In this document: piece by piece, positions 10,632 to 24,400 of the stretch
Layout of the letters: each line of letters begins with the position of its first letter
Numbering within the stretch: the stretch's first letter is position 1
Source of the DNA: Euphorbia lathyris
Taxonomy: Eukaryota > Streptophyta > Magnoliopsida > Malpighiales > Euphorbiaceae
NCBI RefSeq assembly: GCF_963576675.1
Contig: NC_088919.1
Span: 42,988,501-43,052,500, forward strand
Direction of reading: 5' to 3'
Length of the DNA stretch: 64,000 nucleotides
Translations under genes and position numbers: made by a program
Notes under the pieces: generated by a model
Told to the model about the DNA's origin: nothing
The model's database searches: none
Seen by the model: the letters and a program-made list of their open reading frames with translations, nothing else

Positions 10632-13019
10632 TAGACCTATTTAAAAATGATTGAATAAATGTAATATATATGAAGAGGGTGGCTGGACCTAACCTAAGTT
10701 TGTATTTATTTCTTATTTCAGCTATCAATTTTTTTTTTTTTTTTGCTTTTCATTCTTGTAAATATTGCCTATGTGGCCATTATGATTTATTCAAAATTTT
10801 ATCTTTTAGCCCTTGATCTATTATTATTCGATCATATATGGCCATTGAATTATCTCAATTCGTGAAATTAGGATAGTGTTGGTTCTCAACATCTCCTAAT
10901 TCTATAAAAATTTCAGAGAACTAAGCCTCATCTTATTTGAAGGGACTCCACTTCACTCTCATATAGGTAATTTATTTGCTCAGAATACTAACGCATAATG
11001 TATCATTAAAAGTATAGCTTAGCCTTTTCCCGTTTTTATATCACTGTTTATATAATAGGAATTGATTTGGGTTTAACCTCCACAGTGACCACAAGGTTTA
11101 TGCAATTATGTTGTCCCTTTAAACTCATATCTTGGGATCTCTAGTCAACAAAGTAAGGTTTTCTTTCACATATATCCATCCTTTGAAGCTCTAGGAGATC
11201 ATATAACAGCTCCACCAGCTGCTATGCAGTTAGTGACAAACCTTGCCCCCAAGCTTTGAGATTTTGTTTCTTAGGTGGTCTAGCCTAATCAGTGGAGGTC
11301 TACGCCTGGGGGTTTTGTGTTTTTATGAGAGGAGCTCCTTTTTGGAATATTTGGGATTCTAAGAAGGATTTTGCTTCTTTCGAACCATGATTTTAGAGTC
11401 ACTAGAGGAAGTTTGATCAACCACGATTAGGATTTCCTTCTCAAAACTTCAATACAAAAAAAAGCAAGGAGAGAGAAAAGAACTTCTTACGAAATGAAAT
11501 CCAGAAGAAATTTGAAATTGCAAAAAAGATTCAAGAAGTCGAAAATCTCAAGAAGATGAAAACGGTTCATCTTATGCCGCTTTTATGGAGTTTGTACACT
11601 AAGGAGGCATTTAATGAATATCAATAGAGTGGTGCTCCTTGAAAAACCCAAAAGTTTTTCAACTATCTATTCCAAGGTGGGACATTGTCAAGGATGTGGC
11701 ATCACATCTATGGAGGAATAATATCAATTGGAAAGAACACTTGCGAAAATTGCACACTCCGTGAAGTGATGTCAATTTTTGGATAGTACACCTAAACGTC
11801 TGACCTGCCATGGAGAGGGAATCAGATGCTACGCGAGCACATGATATAATGTTTGGTCATTAAAAGACCTAGCTTCAGTTAATAAATTCTACTCTGGTTA
11901 CTACTAGACCTCCCATAAACTTTTGATTCATTAACCTTATAGTGGAACGAAGCTCTAAGAACTTTGAAAACCGAAGGTGTGACATTTGATATCAAGCAAA
12001 TATAAGGAGTTAGACGCGTGTTCTCATCATAGGAAGTAAGGACACATGTCGCGAAGAGAACCTCTTGATCAAACCAAGTAAAGATGTACAAACTCTGCTA
12101 ACTTTAGCATTGGAATGGGGTCGCGATTCCCAACTCTTCCTCTAATCTCATTTTATATCTTATCTCAAGCATCGGATGAATCTTAATTAGCATAGAAAGA
12201 CCATACAAATTTACTTACATCAATTGACATTTCAGAAATACTGTTTTCTGTGCTTTGCCTAGAATCCCCTCAATGATAATTACCCTAACTATTATTACTA
12301 GCAGAATCAATTCATATCAAAGGAGCATATCATATCATTATTAAAATAGATTAGTTTTGTTATCCAGATAACGATGGGTAGCTAGCCTAGAAACCATTCA
12401 TTCATTCAATTTCATCTATCTTTTTTCCTGCAAAACCTAACAAAACCGACATTTCTAATACTTAAAAATGTGCACTTTTTGAAATCATGTTATAAATTCA
12501 AACAAGTAAAAACTAATAAATTAACAAAGATATCAACATATTAATAAGATAAAGCCGCCTATCCTATACATATTCGATTACTCCACTAGCTATTTCCATG
12601 CTAAAACCCTCTATCTAGCTGAAGTAAAATCATCATAATTATGCTTTAATTAATTAATTAGTTGATCTCGTGCAATATGTGTTGTCTTCTAAAATAAAAC
12701 CTCTTTGATGATTTGAAAGGAGAATAAATGTAACCACCTGAGTAAAGAGCGGTCCTAAAGGATGACGATGGGGCAGGAATGAACTGAATCTCACATCAGA
12801 AATGGAAAGAGAGTGAATGTGGCTTATTAGTAAAATGAAAATCCAATACATGTAGACACATTTTAAAACAGTGAGCTCAAAGTGTTAGATTTGGACCAAA
12901 GCTGATAATATCTACATGGTATTGGGTTAGGATGTTACAATAGCAGCCCATGAGAGAGGTGTATGACGAATCTGCTTTGATGCTTAAGTTAGTAAATGTT
13001 TAAAAGATGTTAAAGATAA
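10632..13019. other. No gene recognised
   Basis: About 2.4 kb without a convincing coding region or structural RNA. Open frames such as 11879-12091 (-) lack recognisable domains or splice context. It may be very old repeat DNA. Confidence 0.4.
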
Positions 13020-13028
13020 TAAAAATAT

Positions 13029-13492
13029 GGCTTAAAACATTATTTGACCCTTGACCTATCCAAAATTGTGTAATTTGACCCTTGACCTATTATTTGATCA
13101 TATTTGGCCATTGACCTATCCCATTTTGGTCAAATTTCACCCAATTTGTATGAATACTTAATGGAATCGTTATCTCATTGATAAGTAACGATATTTTGAC
13201 ACTTAAACTTGAAACTTGATATTTCTTAAACTTTTTTTTTCTGAGAAGATAATTAATTAGATTAAAAAAAATAAAAAAAATAAAAAACAAATCCTAAACT
13301 AAAATCTATTAAGTTCAAGTGTCAAAATATCGTTACTTATCAATGAGATAATGATTCAGTTAAGTTTGAATCCAAATTGAGTGAAAGTTCACCAATTTGG
13401 GATAGATCATGGGCCAAATGTGACCAAATAATAGGTCAGGGACCAAATGATAAAATTTTGGATAGATCAGAAGCCAAACAGTGCTTTAAGCC
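13029..13492. mobile_element. Foldback MULE-type MITE with perfect 9-bp target duplication
   Basis: The two halves are near-complete inverted copies of about 200 bp (left start GGCTTAAAACATTATTTG, right end CAGTGCTTTAAGCC) around an A/T-rich loop at about 13225-13305. The 9-bp sequence TAAAAATAT flanks both sides (13020-13028 and 13493-13501), matching the Mutator superfamily. No coding capacity. Confidence 0.85.
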
Positions 13493-13501
13493 TAAAAATA
13501 T

Positions 13502-14699
13502 TGGTAACTCGAGTGTTGACATACCTTTTGTAGATTACTCACCTTATATATTTATAGTGGCTACTAGAGGTATCTGTCATAGTCCTGAGAATGTGTCTTA
13601 ATTCACCGAACTCGTGTCAGCCTCTGGTTGGCTTTGCAACCTTCAGATTGTAATGACGTCAGCGGTGCACCCATATAGCAAGCGTGTTGCCATGTGTCAT
13701 TGCTTCATTGGATCTAAGGCTTTCGAACCGTCAGGCGACACACTCTGTTATGTACCCATTGTCCTTTGCGTAACTGTTTTTCGTGATCCAACGACTCTCT
13801 TTCTTTCACCGGACCGAAAGATGTTGTTCGCATCTTTAAGAAATATTCTCTTCTTCAGATTGAACGACTCTTGTAAGTCTTCTTAATTTGAAAGATAACA
13901 TTAATCCCCGTGTAAGAGATGTCTAATGGAATATTCCTTATGGTATTCCATTACTCTGTGAATTAACAATTAACATGAATTACAACAATCAATTTAATGT
14001 TAAGCACTCTGGTTATTAATTAGGATAATGAAAATGGTATATTAATAATTAGAGCCAATGGGAATAAAAGTCAGTATTAGTGGAGAAGGGGAAAAAGGTG
14101 GGAAGTATAGTTAATTAATTTTAATTTCAAAGTGGAATTTGATGAAGATTGCCACAATATACAACACCCACCAACTAGACCATTTCTTCATCCAATTATT
14201 TGCATAGGCCAAACTACAAATTGCTTTCATTTCTATTTCAAAAGCCTTTTCTTTTATTTTTATTTACTTTTGTTTAAAAATATAATATTCTCATGAAAAA
14301 CACAGGTTGATGGAAAATGTCATTACAGTCCTCACATGTAATATTTATTTTTATAATATGTGGCTAGATCAATCTTATTATATTCATGAGTCATCAATCC
14401 TGTTATTAAAAATATAGTTACGTGTCATTCAAAAAAAAAAAATAGTTACGTGGTTAAGGACTAGCTCAATTAATGTTAGGCTTCTTTGATTAACAAATTA
14501 AACAAATTAATAGACCAGTACCCGATTTATTTCTCCATGCTTTGAACTACCATATCAATTATATGATCAAGGAAAATAATTGATATTGTTTTATAAGATT
14601 TACCCGAAGAATCCCTTAGATAAAATCATACACGATAAGGACTTGTAGAAAAATGGTGTAGTATTTAGAAGTTATTGAGAGTTTGCGGATTGAAATCAT
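13502..14699. other. Unassigned DNA, possible LTR fragment
   Basis: At 13546 there is a TATA-like ATATATTTATAG followed by about 330 bases of more balanced composition (13570-13890) that resemble an LTR R-U5 region, but no partner copy or boundary was found. The rest is AT-rich with no gene. Confidence 0.3.
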
Positions 14700-15450
14700 A
14701 ATTAGTTAGCTAGCCGTTGTATATGACATATGCATGTGAGTAACATATGAGGTAGGTAGTAGTTAGAGTATAAATACATACGCTACAATAGTTTTTCAAT
14801 TATATAGATTTCCGGATTTTGTCCCTCTTCACTTCATATAAGTTTTTATGGTATAAGAGTATCAAAGCATTATGATTAAGAATGATGAAGAAGCTCTGCA
14901 TTCTAATATCCACAAGAGTGAGGAAGAAGAAAGTTCTGAGAATTGAGATCGAAATTCAAAAAGTAGATCAAAGTTTGCATAAGAGGAATCAACAATGAAA
15001 ATTGTAATTATGTCAAGTCAACAATAGCAGTGACAATCCATGATTGGTGCTTATTGGCGCAGATATGCGTTGTTAGCGCTTACTACAAAGCAAAGATCAA
15101 ATCACATTCTCGAAGATGATCAACACTTTGGAATAGACATCAGCGACAAAATAACCACAATAAGAGTATTCCTTACCGTATTGTTACAAAAAACTAGCCA
15201 ATACAACAAAAATTGATATCAATAATTCCTATTTACACGGGCATATTGATGAAGAATTGTACATGGAGCCCCCATGAGGGGTATGTAAAAGCATCTCAAG
15301 AAATGGTGTGCAAATTGGACAAGCCCCTGTATGATTTAAAGCAGGCAGGAAGGCAGTGGAATAGGGATTTCACAAATAAGCTTCTATAATCGAATTCACA
15401 AAATCCACCCATGAATATTATGCTTTTACTGAACATATTCAAGAGGGTCA
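14700..15450 (+). mobile_element. Copia relic: LTR end, primer site and RT scrap
   Basis: A TATA-like GAGTATAAATACATACG (about 14766) precedes a probable LTR end. At 14849-14860 TGGTATAAGAGT is a decayed form of the TGGTATCAGAGC primer site. Further on, 15190-15390 encodes a copia reverse transcriptase scrap on the + strand in broken frames (INNSYLHGHIDEELYMEPP; CKLDKPLYDLKQAGRQWN). Most of gag and all of integrase are absent. The 5' LTR start could not be placed. Confidence 0.6.
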
Positions 15451-15519
15451 TTTTCATCACATATCATATGTCTTGAGCATGCGTTGTCAATGTACCACAT
15501 TATTTACTCTTGAGCACAT

Positions 15520-18511
15520 CACAGACTAACCTGCAAAATGATTAGTTCTTCTTAGGTACTCAAGTCTTTTTGGATCATCTTTTATTAGTTTTAACAAGTT
15601 CATCATATTGCCGTTTTTGTGCCAGCACATCTCAGTAGCATGACCTATTTTATCATAGAAGTTGCAAACAACTTCCGATCTTGGTTTCTATCCTTTCCTA
15701 CTAGAAGTTTTGACTCTAGAGTGCTGGTAATGCTATCTATTTCTCTTTTGAGTCACTAGTTGACTCTGAATTGATGTGATGCCCTTTTTGAGGGATTTAT
15801 TTTCCTTATAGACTTCAGTGACAAATTTCATCTTCGTTTTGAGATTCTCACCTCGACGAGTATTGTCTTGAAGAAGATATCAGATATCTCCGAGTTTAAT
15901 TTCTTCAATCTCATCACATCTTCTATTTAATGCTCTAATCTTTTTATTACATTTTTTCACCAATGAATAAAGATCACACATAACATTAATCATTTCTTCT
16001 TGAAATATAGATAGGGAATTTATCTCAGTGTTCTGATCAAGTTCTTTTTCATCGGAGGTATTGGATGATTCAACAACCTTAGTAGCTCTGGGTTCTTCTG
16101 TCTCTACATCCATGAAGCAGATATTTTTCGTTTCACTAGCATCGTTCTTAGAGGATGATGTTTAATCACCATCGCTCCAAGTGGCTACCATGGCCTTATT
16201 GCCATGTATTTTCTCCTTTTTGAGAGTTGGGCAATTAGATTTGATATGCCCTGGCTTGTGACATTCGAATCAAGTGATGGGTTTTGAAGGTTTCTTTTTG
16301 AACTTACTATCACTATACTCATGTCTATGATTGTCAGACCTTTTGAATGGCTTCTTGGTGTATTTATCATTTTTGCCGAACATCTGCTTTATTTTGCGGG
16401 TGAACATTGCCATCTCTTTATAGCTCTCATCAGTAAAGTCTGCTTTTAGTACTATTGACTTTTATCTTTTGACTTATCCTTTACTTCAAAGTTTTTCATG
16501 GAGATTTTGTGAGTAAGTAGAGATCCGATGAGCTTATCATACTTGTATATCGTCACGTCCTAGGCTTCCTCAATAGCTGTTTCCTTAGCTTGCCAACTCT
16601 TCAGAAGGCTTCTGAGGATTTTCTTGACCTGCTCTTCTTTTGAGAATGCTTTTCCTAGCCTCTTAATTTCATTGATGATGTTGGTGAATCTCGCATTCAT
16701 ATCAGAGATGCCTTCACATTCCTTTATTTCAAACAGTTTTTATAATCTCATGTTTTGGTTGACTTTTGATTCTTTTACCTTGAAGGTACCTTCATAGGTC
16801 ACTTCCAGCTTGTTCCATATTTCTTGGACAGTCTCACAGCCTGAGATCTTATTATATTCTGCAGCATCTAGAGCATAGTGAAATATGTTTTATAGCCGAA
16901 GCATTTATTTGTAGCTTTTTGAGATCATCTTCTATCTATTTATCCTCATTCCTTAAGACTTTTACCCCAGCTACTATTTTAGTAGCTACACGAGGGCCTT
17001 TGATTATTTCTAACCAAGCACTCATGCTTTGAGCTTGGATAAAAAATTTCATTATGTTCTTCTAGAATGTATAATTAAATTCAAAGAACATAGAGGGTAT
17101 GGTAATAGACAGATCCTCCGGGAGGATTTGTGTGGTCTTATTACCTAAGAGGAAACGTGGGCTATTTGTAGCAATTAGAGGATCTTTAGCTCAAGATAGT
17201 TTTATCTTATAGATCGGATACCACTTGTTGGTCCCTAATAAGGTTAGGTTAGTTACAAGGGGGGGGGGGGATGAATGGAACTATCGGTTAATTTTAATCT
17301 TTAATAAATTTTTCTCTTTTATTTTAATGGCAAACACAAAGGCAAACTTCAGAATCAGATGCATGTTCAGTCTACTAAGTTAATCAGTCTACTGAGTTTG
17401 ATTCTGCTTCTGACTTATACACTAAGAGGACAGTTCGTTTTAGTAGATCTTTTAAAGATTCTTAAGATAGATGATAGTTAATGTGTGCATAATATTAAGA
17501 TTTTATGTGTGAGATAAGAAATAAGAGCAAGCAATATTCAGAAGTAATAAAGGCATAATTAAGGAATAAGTTACTCAATAGATTTATACTGGTTCAGCCT
17601 CCTGCCTATGTCAAGTTCTTCTTATGAGCTTTAATCCACTATTGAGCTCTTTCACGGGTAGAGCACAAACCTTTTTTTATAATAGTCAGAGCTTAAGTAA
17701 AGTACATTCCTTTACAACAATGCTCAGCTATCTATCTCTCTTGTTACTTGCTTATAACCGAAGCAATAGAGCTTCTGATTTACAATAGAAAATGGTTCTA
17801 ATATAGAACTTAGTTGAACTACTATCTCTATTGAATTACACAAATATGAAAATGAATGTGTATATCAATTTGCTCTAGTTTTTACCTTGGAAACTTTTAT
17901 CTATTTTTCGCGTGAAGATTAATTGTGAAAATGAACTATTGAGTTGGCTTTTATAGTGGAGCATTTGGGGAAGACCGTTTGAACTTCAAAAGAGATGTTG
18001 GAGGGAAAACGTCTTCTGTCTTTTGTCTTCTGATGTGCTTTTGACCACTATGCCAATTTATCCATAAAGGGAAGTTGTCGCTTACAAAATCAGTCTTTTA
18101 TCGATTGTTGAGTTGCATGTCAATGATCTCCTTCTGACTTCTGGCTTTGCAGACTTGCAATCTGCATTTTTTCCTCATTTGGTTGTTAGAGAGAGAGAGA
18201 GAGAGAGAGGTGTGTGTGTGACATGGTCTTCCGTCTTCTGTGTTTCTTCTTCTTTTGGAACGCCTTAAGTTGACTGGTTGTCAACAACATTTGGTTCTGA
18301 TTCTGGGCCAGACTTAAGGCTTGGGCCTTTAATTCTCTTAAAGTCTTTTAAGTTGTCTTTAATTTTATGCTTAAGCTAGAATAAACATTTAACAAACACA
18401 TAAGCATAAAAACAACTTAAATCAATTATGAAATTAAATATCTTGGTGATCTAATTCCTTAATTGTTATTTTTGTCATAATAAAAAACTATATGGAAATT
18501 GTGTTTGAACA
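15520..18511 (-). mobile_element. Copia relic with long 5' LTR and decayed gag
   Basis: A probable 1.29-kb LTR spans 17226-18511 (on the - strand TGTTCAAACAC...GACCAACA). It is followed two bases inside by TGGTATCCGATC (17223-17212), a mutated initiator-Met primer site. Downstream on the - strand (about 17090-15880) is a Gag with many stops. Its recognisable parts are the UBN2-like start (QAQSMSAWLEIIKGPRVATK), a zinc-knuckle piece (HKPGHIKSNCP) followed by MVATWSD, and a 77-residue open segment at 16113-15880 rich in acidic and coiled-coil-like residues. Pol and the second LTR are missing. A GA/TG microsatellite sits in the LTR at 18186-18219. Confidence 0.65.
17226..18511 (-). repeat. Long LTR of the copia relic
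   Basis: The boundaries are inferred from TG...CA ends and the adjoining primer-like site. No second copy is present for comparison, so the outer end at 18511 is uncertain. A 12-base G run at 17259-17270 is near the U5 end. Confidence 0.55.
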
Positions 18512-19033
18512 CTCATCTCTCTATTATTCGTAGAATCAACATGTTTATAGAACCCTAGCTTTCTAACATTCAACTGAATCAAGAGATTGCTAACAAAACT
18601 GTTTTTATCCGCTGCGTCACACGTGAGATGAAGAACTAGTAAGAAAAAATGCTAAAAAGTAAAAACAGTATTTAAGATATAAAATTCTAAAAAAAGGGAA
18701 CGTGTAGAAATTAAAGTAATTACACAATGAAATACATCCTCTAAAAGTAGCATAGTGGTAATTTCCCCAAAAATAAGTTTTTTTTTTGTTACAAAAACTT
18801 TTATGGAAGAGGGGTATTTTCAATCAGGATTAGAAAAGCCTCAAGGTCACAAATAGACTTAGACTCTTTTCGTTATCGCTGAAAAAAACTGAACTGAACT
18901 GAATTGAATGCTATTGAATAACTAAATACTACTGAACTTAACTGAATACTACCGAACTTAACCAAACTTAATAATAATGATGATTATTAGACTTTAAAAT
19001 AATTTTAATGATAATATTGGACATTAATAAACC

Positions 19034-19098
<65 letters not shown>

Positions 19099-19104
19099 TG
19101 GTTC

Positions 19105-19135
<31 letters not shown>

Positions 19136-19170
19136 TATTATTAAAGATAAAGCTAAATTGAATATCAAAT
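18512..19170. other. No gene recognised; ACTGAACT-rich and microsatellite DNA
   Basis: Variants of ACTGAAC/TGAATACT repeat at 18884-18968 and again at 20770-20865, on the other side of the LINE. The LINE therefore probably inserted into one ACTGAAC/TAA-rich repeat tract. Confidence 0.5.
19037..19130. repeat. (TAA)n microsatellite
   Basis: Uninterrupted TAA/AAT units at 19037-19096 and again at about 19106-19130, separated by a few bases. Confidence 0.95.
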
Positions 19171-19179
19171 AAAAGCTCG

Positions 19180-20155
19180 ACTTGATTGTTGCTTCGGGTC
19201 ATTGGAAAAAAATTTGGACCTTAAAAATTCCGCAAAGCTTGCGCAGTTTCGCTTGGCTGACTGCTCACCATAAGCTTTTAATGAACCAATAGAGATTTTA
19301 CAGACACCTGGCTTCTACGGATCTTTACTCTCGTTATGTGCTTGGCTGTGAGAATATAACTCACACGCTCCGTGACTGTCAGCAGAATGGGGATGTATGG
19401 TGATACCTTGTTCCGACTCGCCTGATGTCTGTCTTCTTTGCAAAATCGGATCTAGACTGGTTTTCGTGGTGCCTTTGGGATAAGGAGCTAAACTCGATTA
19501 ATAGTTGGCAAATTACTTTTATCACTTGTTGCTGGCTCTTGTGGCGGTGACGTAACTATTTTGTGTTTGATAGAAAAGAGGAAATCCCCTCGAACTTTTT
19601 GTTGGTAATCCATTCAATTGTTAGTGATTTTCAGGCGGTATGGAATAACTCGGGGGAAGGCAGTTGTGGGCCTTCTCGTGTTGAGATTAATTTTCACTGG
19701 GTGAGACCTCCTGCGGAGTGGCTTAAACTTAACATAAGATTGGTAAAGAGTCTTCCTATGATGCGGAGCTTTGTGGGCTCTTCTCTGGTATCTCTCTTGC
19801 TTCAAATAAGGGTTACCGTTTGATTGAGATTGAATCGGATAATTCTGAGATTGTGTATGCTCTTAATGGAGATGGCGTTGCTGGTTGTATTGGTCAGAAT
19901 CTCTTTAAAGGGATTAAGCATCTTATCATGAATTTTGAGTGTGTTCGGGTTCGTCATGTTTTCCGGGAGCAGAATCGGGTTGCCGATTGTTTGGCTAGTA
20001 TGGCTCATGATTTTGACTTCAGAGTCTCTGTTCTTTCTTTCCCACCACAGGAGGTTCGAAAGCTGATGTTAGATGACCTTTTGGGTGTTAGCTTTCCGAG
20101 GATGATTCTGCCTTAGTCTTTTTTGTGTGTTTTCTTTTCATGTTTACCAAAAAAA
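19180..20155 (+). mobile_element. 5'-truncated L1-type LINE with poly(A) tail
   Basis: The + strand encodes, with frame breaks, the end of L1 ORF2: FAWLTAHHKLL, a decayed zf-RVT (VLGCENITHTLRDC) and then RNase H. The best open part is 19820-20116 (RLIEIESDNSEIVYALNGDG; VRHVFREQNRVADCLASMAH), carrying the RNase H Asp and the closing HVxREQNxVAD motif. A poly(A) run ends the element, and AAAAGCTCG occurs on both sides (19171-19179 and 20156-20164; the right copy overlaps the tail), consistent with a target duplication. Multiple frameshifts make it inactive. Confidence 0.82.
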
Positions 20156-20164
20156 AAAAGCTCG

Positions 20165-21300
20165 GCTCGATAAAATCCTATGAAATTAAATAAAAGTGAG
20201 TCTAATTTAAATTAAAAATATAAATTATATACAAACACAAATTTATATACAATTTAAAGCCTATGAAATTAAATACAAATTTTCATATGAATATAAACTC
20301 TTATTGGTCATGAATCTTGTCATCTACACATCACACGTGCATCATTTTATCAGTAACAAATCACAAACATATGTTGGCTACCAACGTTAGGGGTAAACTT
20401 GCACTATTTTAGACATTAGGGGTAAAATTGCTTCTGATCCAAAACGTTAGGGGTATTTTTGCACCTTAAGTCTACAATTAATTGTAAAGCCCATCGCATA
20501 AATCTAGTTTTGTCCATTAATAATTGAAGAAGAAAAAAGATGCAATTCCTAATTTTCAAATATGGATGCATACTTTAATTTTATATTTTTTTTTATTAAA
20601 CGATGTATACTTTAATAAACTACCATTTCTTGACTTTTATCTAATTTGTAGATAATGATAAATTATAGATAAATAATAATAATAATAATAAATAATGATA
20701 AATTATAGATAAATAATAATAGTGATAATAAATTATATATAAATATTTATAATTATAATAAATAATAATAAATTACTGAATGCTGAAACTGAATATTAAA
20801 ATTGGATGTAAAAATTGAATGCTGAACTGAACTGAATCGAACTGAACTGAACTAATTGTTACTGAAATTAAGTAATAAAGAACATGGTCTTACAAGAGGA
20901 TTTACATATTGCTTCACCTGTGAAGACTCAAATGACAATAAGAATCAAATCAAGATAAAGATACTAGAAGAGTGACTTGCTTACCTTTTGAGGCTTCCAA
21001 AAATAATCAAATGTTGGTATTTATTGACATCAAGCGAGAGAAAGAAGCACACAACAAATTCAGTCCATTAACAAAAGAAACATTTAAACAAAACTCACCC
21101 CAACAACCAATTAAGAAGCTTGTTAATCATAAGGCCAAAAACTCCCCCTTGCCTAGCTTGGCCTGGCCCAACACCCTCCTCCCCTTCTCTCAAATATAAT
21201 AATTGCCCACCATTTCAACCTTAGTGGACTAATTCAGGTTGCATATTTTATTGTCTCCCATATAAAGTAATTCATGCATTCATTTTAACACTATCATCTT
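20165..21300. other. Intergenic DNA upstream of the bHLH gene
   Basis: AT-rich DNA with short TAA repeats (20680-20780) and a triplicated 'ttaggggtaaa/tttgcac' motif at 20387-20466, but no gene recognised. The part nearest 21300 is likely the proximal promoter of the bHLH gene. Confidence 0.4.
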
Positions 21301-21330
21301 CATCTCTACACCTACGTCACCCCCAATACC

Positions 21331-21340
21331 CTTATTTATA
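21331..21340 (+). promoter_or_regulatory. Candidate TATA box of the bHLH gene
   Basis: CTTATTTATA lies about 160 bases before the ATG. An ACGT core (TACGTCAC, 21313-21320) lies just upstream, and the leader ends with an (AAAG)n tract at about 21450-21468. Position and wording fit a plant core promoter; the transcription start is not known. Confidence 0.4.
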
Positions 21341-21498
21341 GTCTTTTCCTTTTTTAACTTCTACAAATGTATCACACCCAAAATTGGTTACCTTTTACTA
21401 TATTGTTTTATATTCTCCTTAAATTGCCACCCTAGCTACAACCCAAACAAAGAAAGAAAGAAAGAAATCCAACATTTCAAGCATTCCTAGAGAGAAAG

Positions 21499-24400
21499 AT
21501 GGCTCAAGAATGCACCGAAAGCTCCGTGGCAATATCCCCGGTGACGCCTTCAGGCGGCGGATGGTGGGATCTTCATTATCATCATGCAAGCTCTTTATCT
21601 TCTTGTTGGACTAGTAATGATCATAATCATAGTAATAACCTTTCTAGCCCTTGGCATCAACCAAACCCTAGCTCAAATTCTTCTTGTGAAGAAGATGTTT
21701 CCATGTCTACATCTTTCACTAATGCTTCCAATCACTCCGGCTTGACTGTCGAGTCGGCGAGACGACTTGTTGAGCCGTCTGCTTCTTCTCCAACGGAGTT
21801 AATGGGTGAACATGCCTCGGATACTCAACTATGGAGCCATATTCTATTGTAAGTTATTGATGAAATTTATATTCATTAGATATATAGTATATCCATACAC
21901 ATCATTATATAAATCTTGAATTATTTTCCAATAAGGTGAGTGGAAAGAAGAATCTTTTGATCCAAGGAATTAAAAGAAGAAAAGTTTGATAAAAAAAATG
22001 GCTATATACATAGCACTATGATTGTCACAAAAATTATTGTAATGAAATGTTATTATGCGTTACAATAATTTTATTAATGTTACGATATCTATATTATTGT
22101 AACGTTTTAAGTTATGAATTTGATATCGCTTTAACGAAAAAATTTAGAATACTCATGGATTATGGTACTCGTTATCTTGCAGAGGGGTAGGAAGCAACGG
22201 AGAGCCGCAAAACAATCAAGACGTTGGAGAGAACTTACTTGACGCGCTATCATCTAAGAGCATCTCATCGGGGATATTCGAACCCGCATGTGATTATTTG
22301 AAAAAACTCGATAGCAATTGGGAATTCACAACCAATCCATCATCATTAAACAACTTTGACAAACATATGAATGGTTTTACTACTACTAGCGATCATCATC
22401 ATCATCATCATCCTCATCATCATCAACACGAGTTGATCGAAAACGAAAGGGTGACAAAGTTGTCTAATTTGGTCAGCAATTGGTCTATTGCACCACCTGA
22501 TCCAGGGCTAGTTAGTAACTGTGAGTTTGACCCAATAACATGTAACATATCATTGAATTCTTCGATGAACCACTTCTCTCAGCCCCAAAACTTCAGTGAT
22601 TCGACACCATACGCGACGGGGATGAATAGAGTTTCTGGTTTTTCACATGGTTTGAAGGTGGAAAATGTGGAAACACAAGGTGGATATGTTATGAGAAGGC
22701 CTTTTGGTAGTAATATTAATGATGGTGGATATAGTTTTGGAATGAATAATAGCAACTCAGGTATGGGAGATAATGGAAAATGCTATTATGGAGTTGTTCC
22801 AGCTGCTGGTGGTGATACTAGTAATACATGTACAACTGCAAGAAATTTTACAGATGGGATTAATTTTAATGTACGGCTTCATAAGCCATTGATGGATGTT
22901 CATGGCCATAAACCAAGCTTTAAATCACTGGCCTTATCTGATTGCAGAAAGCAAGGGCTTCAAACTTCTCTACGGGTATGTACTGTGACTTGATTTTTCT
23001 TTTTTGTCTCTCACCATTTTTTTAATTATTGTTTTGGTTCTATTGAAAGAAACAAGTTTGAATGAAATATTTGGTGGTCAACTGAAAAACTATATGCAAT
23101 TGTTTTCGTGGTATTCTATCATGATTCTGTTCATGTTGAATATAAGAGAAATAATGACACTCAAGAATAGTTTTTCTTATTATCTCCGACACTCAAGAAT
23201 ATAGGAGCGGCCTCTTGCCAAATAAATTGACAGGGGAAGGCTTGCCCCCAGTACACCTTTGTGGTGGGATCCCTCTCTGGACCCTCTCTCAGCAAGAACG
23301 TGTAATGCACCGGGCCGCCCTTTAATACACCCTTATAGGTGAATGTTTCTTGAAACATGTAGAACACAAACACAGCATATCATGTGTTAAATTTTATCAA
23401 TAAATGAGTTTGTCGGGATTTAAACTCTCGAACATTTGATCTAATAGGTCACAGTATTATGTAAAGCAACTGTTTTACCCAATAAGTTTAAGTTGATAGG
23501 TGTGTCTGAAAACAGTTTTTATTATTACCTCTCACAACTGCCGCACTTTTATTTCTTAACATCAATCATTTCCCACGAAGTCGTATTCATCCCCTTTTGA
23601 TTAGTTGAGTTTATTACTAGAGAAGTTTTGGAATACTTTCGGAGTAATACCCTTAACTAATAGTTAGTTACTTTCACATGTACACACTTCTTTGTTAAGA
23701 TCAATCATCTTTAATGAAGTGATATATGTCATTATTTTGATTCGTTGATATATTATTGTCGGAGGATAATATAAAAGCTATTATCGAAGCTTAACTGTCA
23801 GCTAAAACTTTTAATTCAATTGGTTTCTTGATGCTAGACTATAGTAAAATTTATCATTATGGAAATTTTGGAGAACTCTTGAAATTTACACTTAACGAAT
23901 TAACTAACGGTCAAGACCCATTTATATATTTTATATTAATCTCTGACACACACCCACCCGCAAATTCACATTGGACTTGCAGCCTGTACAACACAAGCCT
24001 ATCCTGCTCTGATATCATGTTATATAACCATTTTAACCAACAGCTCAAACTCGTAGTTAAACCCCAATTATATATCTTATATCAATCTCTGACAATATGT
24101 ATATATATATTTTTTTTTAACACCAATAATCTTCCATAGAGTGATACAAATATGCAATACTATTTTGATTGATCGAGTATATATTACTCCGGAAATATAA
24201 TAAAATTCCTCATCATTTCTTAACGAATTTGTGTATTGACACTTACAAATGGACCACTAATCAACTTGATGAGAATGAAAGTTCTTATTGAATAATGATT
24301 GCTAGAAGGTTCATAATTCACCTAAGCATTTTACTTTTTGTTAGGTCAAAATAGTCTAATCAATTAATTATAATATTTTTCTCTAAAGCATTCATTTTTT

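Noticed and set aside
11879..12091. 70-codon open frame on the - strand
   Set aside because: No domain, no codon or splice context; chance frame in AT-rich DNA.
18968..19168. Open frame encoding poly-isoleucine
   Set aside because: Produced by the (TAA)n microsatellite.
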